From a bacterium 336/3 (lineage in GTDB: Bacteria > Bacteroidota > Bacteroidia > Cytophagales > Thermonemataceae), in the NCBI GenBank assembly GCA_001281695.1, contig LJIE01000001.1:2875521-2939520 (forward strand): a DNA stretch of 64,000 nucleotides. The letters are read 5' to 3'. This document shows, one piece after another, positions 27,227 through 37,300 of the stretch. The position numbers and the translations under genes were made by a program. The number at the start of each line of letters is the position of its first letter. Within the stretch, counting starts at the first letter, position 1. The notes beneath the pieces were generated by a model. It ran no database searches. It worked only from the letters and a program-made list of their open reading frames with translations, and had not been told where the DNA came from.

Positions 27227-28507
27227 CTTTCTTCTTTTCTTTAATTGTACTCTTTGTTTAGGAGTGAGAATTGAGCTCTTTTTAAAGGAAATGTAAAGAA
27301 TCATGAGTTGATAGAACAGAATGCCATAATTGGATTCACCAAAAATGCCAAATTCTGTAAAAGAATTGATAATTAAAGGAATAAAAAGACTCAATAGCAT
27401 GAGTTTCTTCTCTTTATTCTCTCTGAAAATTCCTCGAAAAGTAAATACCATTTGAAATATTACGATTGTAAGTCCCACAAACCCTAAATTCATTAATACT
27501 TGCATGAACGTATTATGAGTCATTTTTCCTGGGTAAGTATGAGCACTCTGAAAATACTCTTTATAATCAATTCTCATAAAACCAAAGCCCAAAAGAGGCT
27601 CTCTAGGCAAACCTTCGTTGATGAGAGCTGTCCAAAATGGTAAACGCCCTGTCATACTCAATACTTCTTCCATACGGCTTGTATCACCATCTTTCAAAAC
27701 AACTTTATAGATAGCTACAGGTGATATAACCATCAATCCCACCATAATTATCATTTTTATACGTTTATTATCAGACTGCATTACATGAAATCCGATAATA
27801 AGCAATGCCCCTATCAGTGAAGAGCGAGAACCCGTTGCATACAATCCATAAAAAAGAATGATTAATTTAAAAATAGTCCATTTTCTGGAATGATTTCTTT
27901 TTAAATCAAATAATAAACCTGCAACTCCAACACCAGCCAGCATTCCTAATTCATTGGGGTTCATTAAATATCCTCCCAATCTAGCTTCTTCTCCTCCATG
28001 AGTCATCCGATAAAATACGTCAGGGTTTACCCACATTCCTATTACGAATATTAATATCAAGATAAAACAGCTATTTCCAAGTAAATTATAAAGTCTGATT
28101 TTATGATTTGGAAAGTATTCATCTAATAAATACAGGCTCTTTATAAAATAATAACAAAATACTAGTGTTTGGGTAGTCATAAACCATTGTAATGCACTAT
28201 AACCTACATTGGTACTCCAAAGAAAAGATGCTAATCCTAAAAATAAATAAATAATATAAAAAGTGGAAGAAAGAATATTATGGGTTCGAAGTGAATCTAC
28301 AGCTCCAAATCGAATAATTTTTTGATAGACTACATAAGAAAAAAATAGCATGCCCATTCGTCCTATTACTTTAATAACTCTGGTAATCACTACATTTTCA
28401 CTCCATGTAAAAAAACAAGCCACCATCAGCAACAGCAACCAAAATAGTTGTTGATCTACAAGTTTCAAGAACTTTTCTTGTTTTCTATCAAATGTTATAT
28501 TTTCCAA
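27209..28507 (-). CDS. O-antigen ligase/polymerase-type membrane protein (Wzy-like)
   Basis: A 432-aa polytopic membrane protein with about eleven hydrophobic helices and the large periplasmic loop typical of the Wzy_C/O-antigen ligase family. The loop contains GLPREPLLGFGFMRIDYKEY and then HTYPGKMTHNTFMQVLMNLG, where the conserved H-N (THNTFMQ) matches the ligase/polymerase signature. It probably polymerises flipped lipid-linked repeat units in the periplasm. It abuts the glycosyltransferase gene upstream with no gap. Its last codons lie in the terminator stem at 27206-27226. Confidence 0.85.
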   Translation of the reverse strand: MENITFDRKQEKFLKLVDQQLFWLLLLMVACFFTWSENVVITRVIKVIGRMGMLFFSYVVYQKIIRFGAVDSLRTHNILSSTFYIIYLFLGLASFLWSTNVGYSALQWFMTTQTLVFCYYFIKSLYLLDEYFPNHKIRLYNLLGNSCFILILIFVIGMWVNPDVFYRMTHGGEEARLGGYLMNPNELGMLAGVGVAGLLFDLKRNHSRKWTIFKLIILFYGLYATGSRSSLIGALLIIGFHVMQSDNKRIKMIIMVGLMVISPVAIYKVVLKDGDTSRMEEVLSMTGRLPFWTALINEGLPREPLLGFGFMRIDYKEYFQSAHTYPGKMTHNTFMQVLMNLGFVGLTIVIFQMVFTFRGIFRENKEKKLMLLSLFIPLIINSFTEFGIFGESNYGILFYQLMILYISFKKSSILTPKQRVQLKKRRKDLVNY

Positions 28508-29608
28508 TTAGCTATATAATTTATCATATTCATTCACAAGAATATCCCATGCAAATACTTCTTTGAGCATTTTTATATTGTTCATACCAAAGTGACTTAC
28601 ATTTTGGGCATCATACATTTTTTTGATTGTTTCAAAAGCCTGTACTAATTCTTGTTCTGAGTTATTTTCAATAGCTATGCCAGCATCATAATTTTGAATA
28701 TATTCTGCAATATTTGTCGCATGTGTAACCACAGAAGGAATGCCTAAAGCTGCCACTTCTAAAACAGACGATGGAAGCCCCTCATTCCTTGAAGGATGAG
28801 CAAAAACATGCATTTTACTTAATAGTTCTTCCTTTTCTTTACCAAATTTTTTACCCCAAAAAATTACATTTTGGAGCTGTTTTTCTTTTATCTGATTTTC
28901 TAAAAAGCTTCTTCCTTTTCCATCTCCAACAATCCATAATTGGGAATTTCGGTTTGTTTTTTGGAAAACTTCAAATGCATTCATTAATAAATCTAAACCT
29001 TTTGTATAAACATCTAATCTACCCATAAAGCCTATTACAAAACCTGATTGATAAGGTTGTGAACTCTTTTTATTTTCTACAAAATCAAATCCATAAGGCA
29101 ATAAGAATGATTTACTATTTGGGAAAATACTATCAAGCCCTTTCATTTCTGTTTTACCAAGAGAATGAATTTTATAAACTTTTTCTAATAGCTTTTTTTC
29201 AAAAAGATGAAAATATAGTTTTTTCATCCATTTACTTCTTTTCATGGCTATGGTATTATAAGCTCCATGAGGTGTCAAAACAAACCTAATTTGATATTTA
29301 GCAAATAAAATAGCCAAACTACTATAAATAGGTATCCATCCTCCATGTAAATGAAATACAGCTTCCTTTTTTTCCAGTATTGCTTTTTCTAAGGTTACAT
29401 CAATTTTAAAAGGATTTTTATGTATTGGAAAAAGTCTCGTTTCAAAACTTCTTTCAGGATAATTATGTGTCAAATCTTTCGATATTCCCCAAAGACTTAC
29501 TTGTTTATTAGCTTTTGATTGCTCACTTACAAGCTGATAAACAACTTTATTTACACCATTCAACCTTTCGGGATTGGCTTTGCCGAGTATTAAATGAATG
29601 ATTTCCAT
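28508..29608 (-). CDS. Family 4-type glycosyltransferase
   Basis: A 366-aa GT-B glycosyltransferase. The acceptor domain contains LNGVNKVVYQLVSEQSKANK (Gly loop, residues 15-35) and FVLTPHGAYNTIAMKRSKW. The donor domain has FVIGFMGRLDVYTKGLDLLM (about 190) and HVFAHPSRNEGLPSSVLEVA (about 275), with the conserved Glu pair. The flippase gene overlaps its start by 19 nt and the polymerase gene follows at once. It is part of the main EPS transcript starting at 34194. Confidence 0.88.
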   Translation of the reverse strand: MEIIHLILGKANPERLNGVNKVVYQLVSEQSKANKQVSLWGISKDLTHNYPERSFETRLFPIHKNPFKIDVTLEKAILEKKEAVFHLHGGWIPIYSSLAILFAKYQIRFVLTPHGAYNTIAMKRSKWMKKLYFHLFEKKLLEKVYKIHSLGKTEMKGLDSIFPNSKSFLLPYGFDFVENKKSSQPYQSGFVIGFMGRLDVYTKGLDLLMNAFEVFQKTNRNSQLWIVGDGKGRSFLENQIKEKQLQNVIFWGKKFGKEKEELLSKMHVFAHPSRNEGLPSSVLEVAALGIPSVVTHATNIAEYIQNYDAGIAIENNSEQELVQAFETIKKMYDAQNVSHFGMNNIKMLKEVFAWDILVNEYDKLYS

Positions 29609-30810
29609 ATTGAAAATTTCTTAGTGAGTAAAATAGTCTGCCAAAATAAAATTAGAATAACCTGAGAAGAAATAAGTCCAATCAATACACCTATCAAACC
29701 CCAATGTGAAAGCATAAAGTCAAATGAAACGATTGTAAATGCAAAACTGATAAGATAACCATAGAAAAAATACTGGTTTAAGATAAGCACTCTGATGGCT
29801 ATTCTAATGGGTTGATTGATAAATATCAGAATATATAAAATTACCATTCCATTGATAAGGAAAGCATGTTCTGCATATTCTACACCTCCTGCCATAACAA
29901 TTATAGACTCTGAAAACAAAGTAAAAAGTAATAGAATAAAGCCAAACCAGTAAAAAGCCTGCTTATTGGAATGGGCAAGATAACCAATAGCATGTGTGGT
30001 AGATTTTGAGAGATGATAAGAAGTTTGGGGAATAATGTAATTCTCAAACACTTGTAAAAGCATATTTAATAATCCGAAAAGACTCTGAACAAGCCTTAAA
30101 GCTCCTAAGGCTTGTACTCCTAAGTACACCCCCGAAGCTACCACGAACAAATTGGAAGCTCCCCATTGTACCAAAGAAGACATGATAAGCCATTTTCCTT
30201 CTTTAATATGATGAAACCAGTATCCTTTCCAATCCTTATAATTAAAATTGTAAGGTTTTAAATAAGTCATTAATATTAGAATAACTAATAAATAGCTAAA
30301 AGATTGATAGATACAAATGTTCTCAATAGTAAGGAGATTAGTCCAAATAAGCCATAATATGGACATTATTTGCATTAAACTTGCCAAAATATCCAGATAA
30401 AGAGTCTCCTTTAATTTATTAAGTGATAATAATATCTTCCGAGCATAATCATTGAGTGTAAAACCTACTCCAAACAGCCACAGAGATACATTTAAACTTT
30501 GCTTGGTAGGTATGAAGATAATATATAGAATTGTTGTGAGAAGTGCTACACAAACAATTTCTAACCAAAATGTAAAAGATTTGTACGTTTCCTTATTTTT
30601 TTGGTCGCTTACCTGAAAAGGCTGTATTACAAGTCCACTAATCATACTGATTACAAAGTACAATACCAAAATTACTCCTGAAAACACTCCAAAAGAGGTT
30701 TTATCTAAATTACGGGCAATAACCAATGTAGTTAAGAATGTTGTTCCACTGAATACAACCTGATCTGTAACTATGAGCCATTTTTTATTTTGATATAACT
30801 TTTGAAGCAT
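29590..30810 (-). CDS. Polysaccharide flippase (Wzx/MOP superfamily)
   Basis: A 406-aa membrane protein with about twelve hydrophobic helices and few charges. The opening (WLIVTDQVVFSGTTFLTTLVIAR) is the usual first helix of Wzx-type flippases, with the polar Asp/Gln followed by the IARNLDKTSFGVFSG turn. It would flip undecaprenyl-linked repeat units to the outer face of the inner membrane. It overlaps the chain-length gene upstream by 26 nt and the glycosyltransferase downstream by 19 nt, showing tight coupling. Assignment is by topology, the N-terminal pattern and context. Confidence 0.8.
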   Translation of the reverse strand: MLQKLYQNKKWLIVTDQVVFSGTTFLTTLVIARNLDKTSFGVFSGVILVLYFVISMISGLVIQPFQVSDQKNKETYKSFTFWLEIVCVALLTTILYIIFIPTKQSLNVSLWLFGVGFTLNDYARKILLSLNKLKETLYLDILASLMQIMSILWLIWTNLLTIENICIYQSFSYLLVILILMTYLKPYNFNYKDWKGYWFHHIKEGKWLIMSSLVQWGASNLFVVASGVYLGVQALGALRLVQSLFGLLNMLLQVFENYIIPQTSYHLSKSTTHAIGYLAHSNKQAFYWFGFILLLFTLFSESIIVMAGGVEYAEHAFLINGMVILYILIFINQPIRIAIRVLILNQYFFYGYLISFAFTIVSFDFMLSHWGLIGVLIGLISSQVILILFWQTILLTKKFSIWKSFI

Positions 30811-33004
30811 AGCTTATTTTGTTTTTTAGTGATACACATAATTCTATGGTTTTTCTAAATACTACTTTTATGTCCTTCAGCAAACTGGGATTATATCCGT
30901 ATCTATTAAGCATGAAATGTATATTGGGCAATTGGAATTCCTCCTTCATTAAATCTACCTTTAAAATACTTTTTGCTGGAGAAAGTCGAGTATCTACACA
31001 TACAAGATTTAGATCTGCAAGTGCCATTGTGGGTAGAGTCAATTGTTTCCCTATACTTTCATTCAGGATAAATACTTGCTCAAATTCAAGTGTATGGCTT
31101 TTTATGAATTCTTGAAACTTTTGATTTGAAAACCTTTTGATTTGCTGTGTATTTATATGAAGTACAGCTACATTTTCATCTATATATTCTATACTTTGAG
31201 AACTTTTAGGAGCATTAAAGTCTATCAATAAAGCTTTTCTACCTTGCAAAGCATAATTATTCAACAAATTCTTTGTTATAAAAGAAGCTCCTTCTACAAG
31301 ACTGAAACCTGTCAGACAAGTAATTCCATGATTTTTCAATAGATTTTTAATTTCTAATTGTGTGATAGTTTTTAGAAAGTAATCTTCTATTTCTTGTTTT
31401 TTTAGTTTGGGTATTGTTGCTACAATAGGTATCATAGAATTTTCTTCAATAGTTTCCTTATCGTTTACTCTTGCTTTCAAGGCATGTACTAAAAATATCA
31501 GAAGCATTGCTCCCATCATCCCTAATAGAGATGACACAATTTTAATAATTGTTTTATTAGGTGAAACAGGCTCTTTTGAAGCCATTGCAGGTGTTATAAT
31601 TTTATGAAAAGCTATTTTTGCAGCTTGAGCAATTTCTGCTTCTATCTTTTTTTCATTCAAGAAGTTGTATGTATTCTGATAAATATTAAACTCTCGATTG
31701 TAAATGGTCATCATGTACTCTTTTTCGGGTACAGGTACAAGTTCCGATGAAGCCAACACAATATCTTTGTTTAGATTATTATACTTACTTTCAAGATTTT
31801 TACGAGTATTGGTGATACTCTCTATCATGTAGCTTGTTAAATCGTTAATTTTCGAATCTATGACTTTTACTCTCTCATCATGAGAGGTATAGGTCATCAG
31901 TAAATCTCTTTTTTCTGCTTGCAAATTCTTGACTTTCTTTACAATTTCTGTTGAAAGTAAATCTGTAAATGCCTCAAAATTAGGTGCTAGTTCCAAAAAA
32001 TTATCTTTACCATTTTGGATATACTTTTCTAAATCTTTTACAGCATCCAAGCTCATTTTTAAATTGGTTTGCTGAATTTTTAGTTGAGATATAGTCCTTA
32101 GATTCGTTTCCGTTTCTTGTCTTAAATTTGTAATCCCCTTTTGATTACGATAGCTCAAAATTTGTTGTTCAGATTGAGAAAGCTTGGTTTGAATCCCCTT
32201 AATTTGGTTCCCTAGAAAATTGACAGCAGTATTGGCAGCACTATATTTAGATTCTATATAATCTTCAATATAGGCTTTGGCTAATGCATTAGGTAAAGCT
32301 GCTGCTTTGTGTGGGTGTGCTGATTTATAACTAATTCTGATAACAGGCACATCCTTATCAACGGCCATAATATTAAGGTTTTGGCTTATTTCTTTTAACA
32401 CTTTATCTTGGCTATTAACAATAAACTCATAATTATCTGTTAATTTCAAGTCTCTTCTCTGCTCAAACAAGGATTGGTTCAGCTCTAACATTAATTTTGT
32501 ATGATTTAAAATCAATGTATCTCCTATTTTTCCAAATACTTTTCTCCCAGAATTATCTTCTATGATAAAAGTCTGATTTTTTAAAAGATTGAGCTGAAAC
32601 CTTTTATCCTCGATGGTTTTTGTGGTGTTAAAAGTCTTTATCTTGAAAGGAGCGTCATCATATAATTCTACTTTCTTGATTTTACCTACTCTAAATATTT
32701 GAACGTGGAAATCAATACTTTTCAATGCTTTTTCTAAAATTGTTTGTGATTTTAAAACTTCTATTTCAGCATTAATTTTATTAGTAGAAGCAAAAACATC
32801 TAAATCTTTAAACAAATTACTATTCGGCACACCCTCTCCAATATCAGCTAAGCGTAGTTTAGCTGTACTTTCGTACATTGGTGTTACATATTTCAAATAT
32901 CTTGAAGCTATTAAATAGGTTATGACCATTAGAATTACGATAATAGGTAATCCACGCAGGTAAGGCTTTAAAAATCTTAAACTTTCTCCCATAGTTATAA
33001 TCAT
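30785..33004 (-). CDS. Wzc-like chain-length/export protein with a degenerate BY-kinase domain
   Basis: A 739-aa inner-membrane protein. Residues about 15-40 and 485-510 are the two membrane helices flanking a large periplasmic Wzz/GNVR region with coiled coils; KEPVSPNKTIIKIVSSLLG is the usual proline-rich second helix. The cytoplasmic end looks like a tyrosine kinase of the Wzc/CpsD type, but the Walker A is ruined: CLTGFSLVEGASFITKN stands where PGEGKS/T is expected. A Walker A'-like ALLIDFNAPK remains, and no Tyr cluster is seen at the C-terminus. It probably still sets length and contacts Wza but lacks kinase activity. It starts directly after the Wza-like stop (TAAATG). Confidence 0.82.
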   Translation of the reverse strand: MIITMGESLRFLKPYLRGLPIIVILMVITYLIASRYLKYVTPMYESTAKLRLADIGEGVPNSNLFKDLDVFASTNKINAEIEVLKSQTILEKALKSIDFHVQIFRVGKIKKVELYDDAPFKIKTFNTTKTIEDKRFQLNLLKNQTFIIEDNSGRKVFGKIGDTLILNHTKLMLELNQSLFEQRRDLKLTDNYEFIVNSQDKVLKEISQNLNIMAVDKDVPVIRISYKSAHPHKAAALPNALAKAYIEDYIESKYSAANTAVNFLGNQIKGIQTKLSQSEQQILSYRNQKGITNLRQETETNLRTISQLKIQQTNLKMSLDAVKDLEKYIQNGKDNFLELAPNFEAFTDLLSTEIVKKVKNLQAEKRDLLMTYTSHDERVKVIDSKINDLTSYMIESITNTRKNLESKYNNLNKDIVLASSELVPVPEKEYMMTIYNREFNIYQNTYNFLNEKKIEAEIAQAAKIAFHKIITPAMASKEPVSPNKTIIKIVSSLLGMMGAMLLIFLVHALKARVNDKETIEENSMIPIVATIPKLKKQEIEDYFLKTITQLEIKNLLKNHGITCLTGFSLVEGASFITKNLLNNYALQGRKALLIDFNAPKSSQSIEYIDENVAVLHINTQQIKRFSNQKFQEFIKSHTLEFEQVFILNESIGKQLTLPTMALADLNLVCVDTRLSPAKSILKVDLMKEEFQLPNIHFMLNRYGYNPSLLKDIKVVFRKTIELCVSLKNKISYASKVISK

Positions 33005-33757
33005 TTAAAATGCTCCTTTAAAAATAACAGCTGCTGTAAGTGCTGTTGTAAAAGGGATAATGATGGATATTCTCTTGTCAAATTCTTTATATTTTTTGGC
33101 AGGTACTACTACCACATCCCCTGGTTCTAGATTGATATTTTTCTTTAGATAATCTCCTGATTTTGTAAGATTGATGTTGGCAACATGTACATGCTCCCCT
33201 ACTTGTCTGAATACCTTAATATGCTTTACATTGGCATAAAACTCAAACCCTTTGCATTTGGCAATCATTTCAAGAAGTGTATTTTTTTCTTTATCTATTG
33301 TGATTACTTGTGGGTCTCTAACTTCTCCTATAATTGTAATTTCTCTGTTCAAGACTTTTACATCTACAATTGGATTTTTTACCCATTCACTAAACAATGT
33401 TTTTAGAGTATCTTTGAGTTGAATCAATGTTCTGTTTTTTACATAGAGTCTTCCTATTTTAGGAACTTCAATATTTCCATCACTATCTACCATCAACCAT
33501 TTGCCATATACTTCATTAGAGTTATAAATACCATAACTTGAGCCAATACCCAAATCATCTTGTTTCCATACACTGATGCTTATTTTGTCATCTTTTCGGA
33601 TGTGGTACTGATAATTTTTATTGAAGTAAAATATGCTATCTAAAGCAACTGTGCTATTATTGACTTTTTTATCTACAAATAGATTAGTAGTTTTGCATGA
33701 TGCAAAGAGTAGCAGTGCCGATAGCATATATATGGCAAATATGATGATAGACCTCAT
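33005..33757 (-). CDS. Wza-like outer-membrane polysaccharide export lipoprotein
   Basis: A 250-aa lipoprotein (lipobox LLLFASC, Cys about 21). The poly_export domain spans about 50-150 (YQYHIRKDDKISISVWKQDD; GNIEVPKIGRLYVKNRTL; NPIVDVKVLNREITIIGEV). An SLBB domain follows (about 155-230; EKNTLLEMIAKCKGFEFYAN; LEPGDVVVVPAKKYKEFDKR). A short hydrophobic C-terminal helix ends it (IIPFTTALTAAVIF), as in Wza-type barrels. It would form the outer-membrane exit for the polymer. It comes 2 nt after the receiver-protein gene and directly before the Wzc-like gene. Confidence 0.9.
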   Translation of the reverse strand: MRSIIIFAIYMLSALLLFASCKTTNLFVDKKVNNSTVALDSIFYFNKNYQYHIRKDDKISISVWKQDDLGIGSSYGIYNSNEVYGKWLMVDSDGNIEVPKIGRLYVKNRTLIQLKDTLKTLFSEWVKNPIVDVKVLNREITIIGEVRDPQVITIDKEKNTLLEMIAKCKGFEFYANVKHIKVFRQVGEHVHVANINLTKSGDYLKKNINLEPGDVVVVPAKKYKEFDKRISIIIPFTTALTAAVIFKGAF

Positions 33758-33759
33758 AA

Positions 33760-34194
33760 CTATAAATATTGAAAGATTGATTTAAAAATAGAAGGTTTGC
33801 GAGAACGGATAATTTCTTTGACTGTTACAATTTTCGTTAAAATGTTTTTTAACTGTTCTTCTAGATTTGCTCCTTTCTGAATATAGTCAAATGCCCCGTT
33901 CTTAAGTACATCGATAGCCGTTTGAATATCTTCTTGAGCTGAAATCATCACTGTGAAGATATTAGGGTCATATCTTTTGATTTTTCTAAGAACTTCATAA
34001 CCATTGTAAGTATCCATACAATGATCTAAAAATATAATATCTGGTTTTACATGAATTTGATTTAAGCAGTCTAAGCCACTTTCAAAAAGTGTTGTGTCTG
34101 TTTGACCTTGATTATGAATAATCTGTTCAACCATATTCAGATGAAATATATCATCATCTACTATAAATATTTTAAAATTTTCGCTTCTAGACAT
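33760..34194 (-). CDS. Stand-alone receiver protein at the head of the EPS operon
   Basis: A 144-aa CheY-like protein: acidic pocket (FIVDDDIFH, D13-D15), phospho-acceptor D57 (IIFLDHCMD), switch residue region TVMISAQED, and the conserved Lys in YIQKGAN. No DNA-binding output domain; the tail is a basic amphipathic stretch (RSRKPSIFKSIFQYL). It is the first gene of the main EPS transcript and the last protein of the signalling set. It may accept phosphate from the Hpt domain of the kinase at 34373-38416 and act by protein contact, for example on the export complex. Confidence 0.88.
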   Translation of the reverse strand: MSRSENFKIFIVDDDIFHLNMVEQIIHNQGQTDTTLFESGLDCLNQIHVKPDIIFLDHCMDTYNGYEVLRKIKRYDPNIFTVMISAQEDIQTAIDVLKNGAFDYIQKGANLEEQLKNILTKIVTVKEIIRSRKPSIFKSIFQYL

Positions 34195-34314
34195 AATCGT
34201 AAATATTTTAATGTTTGATTATATCTATGCCAATTAAATACCAAATAAACAAAATACTGATAATCAAAAAATTACGTATAAATTCAATTTGTTTTATTTC
34301 CATAAAAAAGCAAA

Positions 34315-34342
34315 AATCCATAATTTGGAAAAATTATGGATT
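34315..34342 (-). terminator. Terminator after the H-NOX-partner kinase gene
   Basis: A perfect 12-bp stem with a 4-nt loop: 34315-34326 (AATCCATAATTT) and 34331-34342 (AAATTATGGATT). A T-rich run follows on the minus strand. It separates the signalling operon (40306-34373) from the EPS operon (34194 onward). Confidence 0.8.
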
Positions 34343-34372
34343 AAATATGATATTCATAAAAATTTAACTTTT

Positions 34373-37300
34373 CTATACTTTTATTTTTGAGGCGACAACT
34401 CGCAATGATTCTATGATTTCTATTACTAGTGAAGTCAAATTCTGTTTATCAATATTTTCGATAGGATATTTCTCTAAAACTCTAATTTTGTCTTTTAGAG
34501 AAATTATATTCATTTGGTCTATACTAGGTTTAATTTTATGAGCTGTTTTTTGTAGAGTTACAATATCCATCTCTGATAAAGCTTTTTCAAATACTTTAGT
34601 ATTTTCCTCTACAATATTACAAAATATTTGAAGCATTTTTTGAATGAAAGCTTCATTACCTCTACTCATTTCTGTCAAATATGACAAATTAAATAATTCC
34701 TTTGGTTGTTCATCTGGTTTTGCATCTGATAATTTTTGTATAGACTGATTTAAGTAATGCTCTATTTTCCTAAAGAATTCTTGTTCATCATAAGGTTTGG
34801 TAATAAAATCGTTCATTCCTTTAGATAAATACAATTCTATATCGTGTTTAAAAGCATTGGCTGTTAGGGCTATAATAGGTATCTCTAATTTTAGGGTGTT
34901 TCGGATATATTGTGTAGCTTCTACACCATCCATTTCAGGCATCTGAATATCCATTAAAATCAAATGAAAAGATTCTTTTTTCAATATATCAACAGCTATT
35001 TGTCCATTTTCAGCCTCTACAATATCACATCCTAAATATGCCAAACTTTGTACGGCTATAAATCTGTTCATTTCATTATCTTCTGCAAGTAGTACCTTAC
35101 AACCTTTAAATTCATCTTTTTTAATGTTATTACTTTGTGTTATTAATTTTGAAGCTTCTCCAATAGGCAATTCCAGTTCAAAAGTACATTTCGTTCCTTT
35201 TCCTTTCATACTTTGCACTTCAAGTTCTCCCCCCATTAGTTTTACCAAATCATGAGAAATAGCCATTCCTAAACCAGTGCCTTCAAATTTGCGATTTGCA
35301 GAATCTTGTTCTTGAGAGAATTTATCAAAAATTCTTGAAATAAATGCTTGTGACATGCCTATTCCACTATCTTCTATTTCAAACTTGATTTTTTGTTTAT
35401 TTTCTGATATTTCTATAACATTAACTGAAAGACTCACAAAACCTTCTTCTGTAAATTTGATAGCATTTCCTATCAAGTTAATTAAGACTTGCTTTATTCT
35501 AACCTCGTCACCAATCAAAGCTGGTTTTATATCAGGACTTACCTGAAGTCTGAAATCCAACTTTTTTTCTTTTGTTTGTGAGTACAAAATACTTTGTACG
35601 TTGTATGCTAAAGCATTCAAACTAAACTCTTTATTGATAACATCTAACTCTCCAGACTCAATTTTTGCGATATCTAATATATTGTTTACAATAGTTAGTA
35701 GATGTTTAGCCGAAGATTCAGATTGTTTAACATAAAACTGTTGCTGTATATTAAGATTTTCCTTGTTGAGCTGTCGAACCATCCCAATAATTACATTTAA
35801 AGGAGTTCTAATTTCATGGCTCATATTCGCTAAAAACAATTCTTTAGCTTTAGCTGCTGCTTCCGCAAACGATTTAGCTTCTGCAAGCTGTTTTTCAAGA
35901 ATTTTTTGTTCTGTTATATCCAGATGAATCCCTATACTTCCTATCAATTGCCCTTTATCATTGTAGTTAGGTGCTCCACTGATAAACCACCAACGTTTTT
36001 CACCTTTTTTATTAAAAACTTCTAACTCATAACTATCCGAAATACCATGCTCTCGAGCTTTATTTTTTGTAGCTATCATCTCTTTTTTATCCGCCTCAAT
36101 AAACTTTTCTGATGCTTTACACCCTTTCAGTTCGTTTAAGGTATATCCTGACATTTCACAGAAACTCTGGTTAGCAAAAATGATGGTATCATCATTATCT
36201 ACTTCCAAAAGCCCCAAATTCATGTTTGCGATAATATTTCTAAATTTCTCTTCTTGAATAGTTAATTGTTTCTCCCATTTCTGTCTATTTCTGATATTGA
36301 TGAGCATTTGTCCAAAAAGAAACAATAATCTTTTTTCTTTTTCAGAGTATTCATGATGTTTTTGTACAGAATCGAAACCCACAAAACCTACCAATGTTTT
36401 ACCATCTATCATAGGAATTGAGATTAAACTTTTTATACCTTGAGGCTCTAAAATAGATTTAAGTCCACCTTCTCCATCATCTTCAAGAGCTAATACATCT
36501 GGAACATAGAAAGGTTCACCTTTTTTATGTTTTTCTACCCATTGAGGAAAGAACTCAATAGGAACATCTTGAAGGTTATTAATTTCTGCACTTATATTGT
36601 TATAACACCATTCATAAGTATTGGAAGTAGTATTATTATCAAAATCGTAGTCAAAAATATAAGCTCTGTCAGCTTCCACAAAAAGCCCTAATTTCTCTAA
36701 AGATTTATTGATAGTAGTTTCTACTTGTCCCAAGTCCAGATTGATATAAGTAGAAGCAATATCTATTAGAATTTCTTGCAATCTTACCTCTTGAATCAAG
36801 TTATCTTCTGCAAAAAACTGTGAAGTTCTATCTACCAATACTCCATCTATACGAATAGGTTCACCTTTTTCATTATAAATAATTTTTCCTTTATTTCTTA
36901 CCCATTTTACTTCGCCTGTGTTGGTTACTACACGATGCTTTACAGTATATTCTCCATACTGTTTGAGTGTTTCTAAAACTAAAGATATAATAGATAAATC
37001 GTTTGGGTGAATAGCCTTTTCCCACCATTTTGGAGTATCAAACCAATAATCTAATTTTTCACCCAGTAATTTTTCAACAGAAGGGGTAGCAAAAATAAGT
37101 TTATAGTCAGGTAAACTTGCTGACCAAACTACATCTGTCATTTCATTAAAAATACTTTCTAATTTTTGTTTAGCATCAAGTAATTGGTTTTCAGCAAATT
37201 TTCGTTCTGTAATGTCTCTTGAGTTAGCTACTACAAAACCTTTTCCAGCTATTTCCAAATATTGGACAGTTACTTCCACAGGAAAATATTTTTGAGTAGC

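Noticed and set aside
34195-34300. Full sigma-54 promoter in front of the EPS operon
   Set aside because: The -24 like TTGGCAT is there but no GC at the -12 place with the required spacing, and the same is true at 27079 and 21572. Kept only as a shared motif.
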